This document shows positions 5,859 to 7,797 of a stretch of 7,797 bases of DNA, piece by piece. The position numbers were made by a program, and so were the translations under genes. The first letter of the stretch is position 1, and the number at the start of each line of letters is the position of its first letter. Source of the stretch: JBIOYL01 sp044870185 (GTDB lineage Bacteria; Actinomycetota; CALGFH01); contig JBIOYL010000231.1 in NCBI GenBank assembly GCA_044870185.1, forward strand, positions 1-7,797, written 5' to 3'. Under the pieces are notes generated by a model. It was given only the letters and a program-made list of their open reading frames with translations. It had not been told where the DNA came from and made no database searches.

Positions 5859-6575
5859 GTGACGGCCGCCGGAGCCCACCGGGCCGGTGCGGGCGGGCTG
5901 GTCGTGGCCATCGACGGGCCGGCCGGGGCGGGCAAGAGCACGGTGGCCAGGGCGGTCGCCGCCCGCGCCGGCCTCCACTACCTCGATACCGGCGCCACCT
6001 ACCGCGCGGTCACCGTCGCCCTGCTGCGGCGGGGCGTCGACGTGGGCGACCCCGACGCGGTCGCCAGGGCGGCCGCCGGGGTCGACCTCACGCTCGAGGT
6101 CGACCCCGGCGCTCCGGGCGTGCTGCACGTCCTGCTGGACGGGGTGCCGCTCACAGGCGAGCTGCGCACGCCCGAGGTGAACGCGGCCGTGTCGGCCGTG
6201 TCGGCCGTGCCCGCCGTGCGCGCGCAGCTCGTCGGGCTGCAACGCGCCGTGATCGGGCGCGCCGTGATCGGGCGCGGCGGCATCGTGGCCGAGGGACGTG
6301 ACGTCGGCGCGGTCGTGTGGCCGCAGGCCGAGGTGAAGGTGTTCCTGACCGCAGCGCCCGACGAGCGCGCCCGCCGGCGGGCCGGCGGCGCGGGGCACGG
6401 CGAGACGCCCGAGGCGGTCGCCCGCCGGGACCGCCTCGACAGCGGCCGGGCGACCTCACCCACCCGGGCGGCCGACGACGCCGTGGTGATCGACTCCACC
6501 GGGCGGCCGGTCGCCGGCATCGTCGCGCAGGTGCTCGACCTGATCCACGCCGCCCAGGCACGGCGGTCGCCGTGA
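5859..6575 (+). CDS. cmk: Cytidylate kinase (CMP kinase)
   Basis: A 238-residue Cmk that phosphorylates CMP and dCMP with ATP. Residues below are counted from GTG 5859. The P-loop GPAGAGKST is at 20-28, followed by LDTGATYRAV (42-51), the CMP-binding family motif. EGRDVG is at 145-150, FLTAAPDERARRR forms the lid region, and RRDRLDSGR (189-197) precedes the closing DDAVVIDST. The lid between RARRR and RRD is short. GTG 5859 has GGAGG at 5849-5853 five bases away and gives the usual family length (about 220-240). GTG 5658, with an equally good GGAGG, would add 67 residues. A 15-bp tandem repeat duplicates AVIGR at about 129-138. The stop overlaps the plsC start as GTGA. Cmk recycles CMP released in lipid and RNA turnover, which fits its plsC neighbour. 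Confidence 0.92.
   Translation: MTAAGAHRAGAGGLVVAIDGPAGAGKSTVARAVAARAGLHYLDTGATYRAVTVALLRRGVDVGDPDAVARAAAGVDLTLEVDPGAPGVLHVLLDGVPLTGELRTPEVNAAVSAVSAVPAVRAQLVGLQRAVIGRAVIGRGGIVAEGRDVGAVVWPQAEVKVFLTAAPDERARRRAGGAGHGETPEAVARRDRLDSGRATSPTRAADDAVVIDSTGRPVAGIVAQVLDLIHAAQARRSP
6244..6273 (+). repeat. 15-bp perfect tandem duplication inside cmk
   Basis: GCGCCGTGATCGGGC occurs at 6244-6258 and immediately again at 6259-6273, followed by another GCG. It encodes the doubled pentapeptide AVIGR just before GGIVAEGRD. This is the variable loop between the QR helix and the GRD motif, so a 5-residue insertion is likely tolerated. It looks like replication slippage. Confidence 0.85.
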
Positions 6576-7264
6576 GCGCGGCCAGCCCGGACCACAACGA
6601 GCCGCCCGCGCGGCCACCCGCCCGCGCCGACCGCGGCTACCGGATCGCCGCGCTCGTCATGAAGCCGCTCATGCGCTTGTGGTTCCGCATCCGGCTGGAG
6701 GGCGAGGAGCACATCCCGCCCACCGGCCCGGCCATCCTCGCGGCCAACCACCGCAGCAACGTCGACCCCGTGCTGCTGGCCTGCGCCATCACCAGGCCGG
6801 TGTTCTTCATGGCCAAGGCCGAGCTGTTCGTCTTCCCGCTCGGCCCGATCCTGCGCTGGATCGGCCAGTTCCCGGTCCGCCGCGGCGGCGCGGACCGCGA
6901 GGCGCTGCGCCAGAGCGCCGCGGTGATCGCCCGCGGCGACCTGCTCGGGCTCTTCCCCGAGGGGACGCGGGGCGCCGGCCGGTTCGAGGCCCTGCTGCCG
7001 GGCCTTGCCTACATCGTCGCCCGCGAGCGCTGCCCGGCCCTGCCCGTCGTCATGTTCGGGACCGAGCGGGTGCGGCGGCGCTTCGGCTGGCTGCCGTTGG
7101 CCTCGCCGGTCCGCATCGTGATCGGGCCGCCCATGCCCGCCCTCGAGGCCGGCGCCGGACGCAGCCGGCGGCGCGAGGCGAGCGAGCAGCTCGGCCGGAA
7201 CCTGCGCCGCTTCCTGGCCGAGGTGGAGGCCCGCGACGCCACCCTGAACGATACAAAGCGATGA
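6572..7264 (+). CDS. plsC: 1-acyl-sn-glycerol-3-phosphate acyltransferase (PlsC family)
   Basis: A 230-residue membrane-associated acyltransferase. It transfers a fatty acyl group to the 2-position of 1-acylglycerol-3-phosphate to make phosphatidic acid. The HX4D catalytic motif is NHRSNVDP (His60, Asp65). Block II is FPVRRGGADREALR (from 100), block III is FPEGTRG (128-134), and a proline-containing block IV follows near LPVVMFG. A hydrophobic/amphipathic stretch at 23-42 probably anchors it to the inner membrane face. The first 20 residues are polar and variable. GTG 6572 overlaps the cmk stop by 4 bases without a strong RBS, so translation is probably coupled. A later start at ATG 6659 would begin near KPLMRLWF and is less likely. 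The fatty-acid donor (acyl-ACP or acyl-CoA) cannot be read from sequence. The gene ends in ATGA, shared with der. Confidence 0.92.
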   Translation: MSAASPDHNEPPARPPARADRGYRIAALVMKPLMRLWFRIRLEGEEHIPPTGPAILAANHRSNVDPVLLACAITRPVFFMAKAELFVFPLGPILRWIGQFPVRRGGADREALRQSAAVIARGDLLGLFPEGTRGAGRFEALLPGLAYIVARERCPALPVVMFGTERVRRRFGWLPLASPVRIVIGPPMPALEAGAGRSRRREASEQLGRNLRRFLAEVEARDATLNDTKR

Positions 7265-7797
7265 GTAACTTCAGCTCCATGTCGACCTCTCTATCTGGCG
7301 ATACGACCAAGCGGGCCCGTCTGCCGCGCGTGGCCGTGGTCGGCCGGCCCAACGTGGGCAAGTCCACGCTGGTCAACCGCATCCTCGGCCGCCGGGCGGC
7401 CATCACCCAGCAAGAGCCTGGGGTGACCCGCGACCGGGTCGTCTACGAGGCGGACTGGCGCGGACGCCGCTTCGAGCTGGTCGACACGGGTGGCTGGGAG
7501 CCGAGGGCAGCCGGCCTGGCCGCCCGGGTCGTGGCCCAGGCCGAGCTGGCCATGGCCGAGGCCGACCTGATCCTGCTGGTCGTCGATGCGAGCGTGGGGG
7601 TCGCCGAGGAGGACGCGGCGGTCGCCACCCGGCTGCGCCGCGGCCGGGTGCCGGTGCTGCTCGTGGCCAACAAGGTCGACCGCGCCGAACAGGAGCCGCT
7701 GCTCGCCGACCTGTGGTCGCTCGGGCTCGGCGAGCCGGTCGCCGTGTCGAGCCTGCACGGCCGGGGTGCCGGCGACCTGCTCGACGAGGTCGTCGAC
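7261..7797 (+). CDS. der: Ribosome-assembly GTPase Der (EngA), N-terminal part
   Basis: The first 179 residues of a protein that runs off the window end; full Der proteins have about 440. Der has two tandem G domains and a KH-like domain and is needed for 50S subunit maturation. The first G domain is complete in its motifs: G1 GRPNVGKST (28-36), G2 Thr56 in EPGVTRD, G3 DTGGW (75-79), G4 NKVD (137-140), and a G5-like SSLHGRG. EPGVTRDR with DTGGW is typical of Der as opposed to Era. The second G domain lies beyond the window. ATG 7261 overlaps the plsC stop as ATGA. A second in-frame ATG at 7279 would remove six residues of a Ser/Thr-rich leader. The first 50 bases are unusually low in G+C, consistent with an open initiation region. 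Confidence 0.95.
   Translation, partial: MSNFSSMSTSLSGDTTKRARLPRVAVVGRPNVGKSTLVNRILGRRAAITQQEPGVTRDRVVYEADWRGRRFELVDTGGWEPRAAGLAARVVAQAELAMAEADLILLVVDASVGVAEEDAAVATRLRRGRVPVLLVANKVDRAEQEPLLADLWSLGLGEPVAVSSLHGRGAGDLLDEVVD

Noticed and set aside
4262..5941. Very long open frames on the minus strand, for example opposite tyrA/cmk (4262-5941) and opposite scpA/scpB/rluB (1503-2897).
   Set aside because: Their products are low-complexity Arg/Pro/Ala/Gly sequence with no domain motifs. Each lies opposite a clearly conserved + strand gene. Stop-poor antisense frames are expected at this GC content.
6186..6221. Four degenerate 9-bp repeats (GCC GTG TCG type) in cmk.
   Set aside because: The encoded AVSAVSAVPAVR has the normal length and pattern of this Cmk region (VxxAVSxVAxxPxVR), so it needs no special explanation.
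1..7797. A new defence, mobile or biosynthetic system.
   Set aside because: Every substantial gene is a recognised housekeeping family in a familiar order. There is no integrase, transposase, toxin-antitoxin pair, defence domain or unexplained long coding region.

Overview
This window is a very GC-rich (roughly three quarters G+C) stretch of bacterial chromosome carrying one tightly packed run of housekeeping genes, all on the + strand. The order is scpA, scpB, rluB, aroH, tyrA, cmk, plsC, der, preceded by an M50 membrane protease and the tail of a probable thymidine phosphorylase gene (deoA). Together with the base composition and GTG starts, this order resembles the scpA-to-der neighbourhood of Actinomycetota. 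A GC-rich deep-branching Bacillota cannot be excluded, but no sporulation genes are present to favour it. No phage, transposon, tRNA, rRNA or CRISPR array is visible.

Layout. 1-159: C-terminus of deoA, followed by a hairpin. 314-958: M50 site-2-type protease with its own GGA-type ribosome binding site (RBS). 1195-3802: scpA, scpB and rluB, joined by 4-base stop/start overlaps. 3803-3935: intergenic region with a striking AT-rich island that probably holds the promoter of the next unit. 3936-5419: aroH and tyrA, overlapping by 4 bases and encoding consecutive steps from chorismate towards tyrosine. 5420-5858: long GC-rich spacer with a UUCG hairpin, five degenerate 22-bp repeats, a -10-like TACACT and a 40-bp direct repeat carrying RBS/start modules. 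5859-7797: cmk, plsC and the first 179 codons of der, again joined by 4-base overlaps.

Functions. ScpA and ScpB are the kleisin and winged-helix partners of the SMC condensin in chromosome segregation. RluB modifies 23S rRNA and Der is a ribosome-assembly GTPase. AroH and TyrA make the tyrosine precursor. Cmk supplies CDP from CMP, and PlsC makes phosphatidic acid, which is later activated with CTP in phospholipid synthesis. The grouping looks like a growth-linked housekeeping cluster, not a dedicated system.

I found no convincing undescribed biological system. The non-routine items are the AT island before aroH, the repeat-rich spacer and ambiguous start of cmk, and the RGG-like duplicated tail at the N-terminus of RluB.
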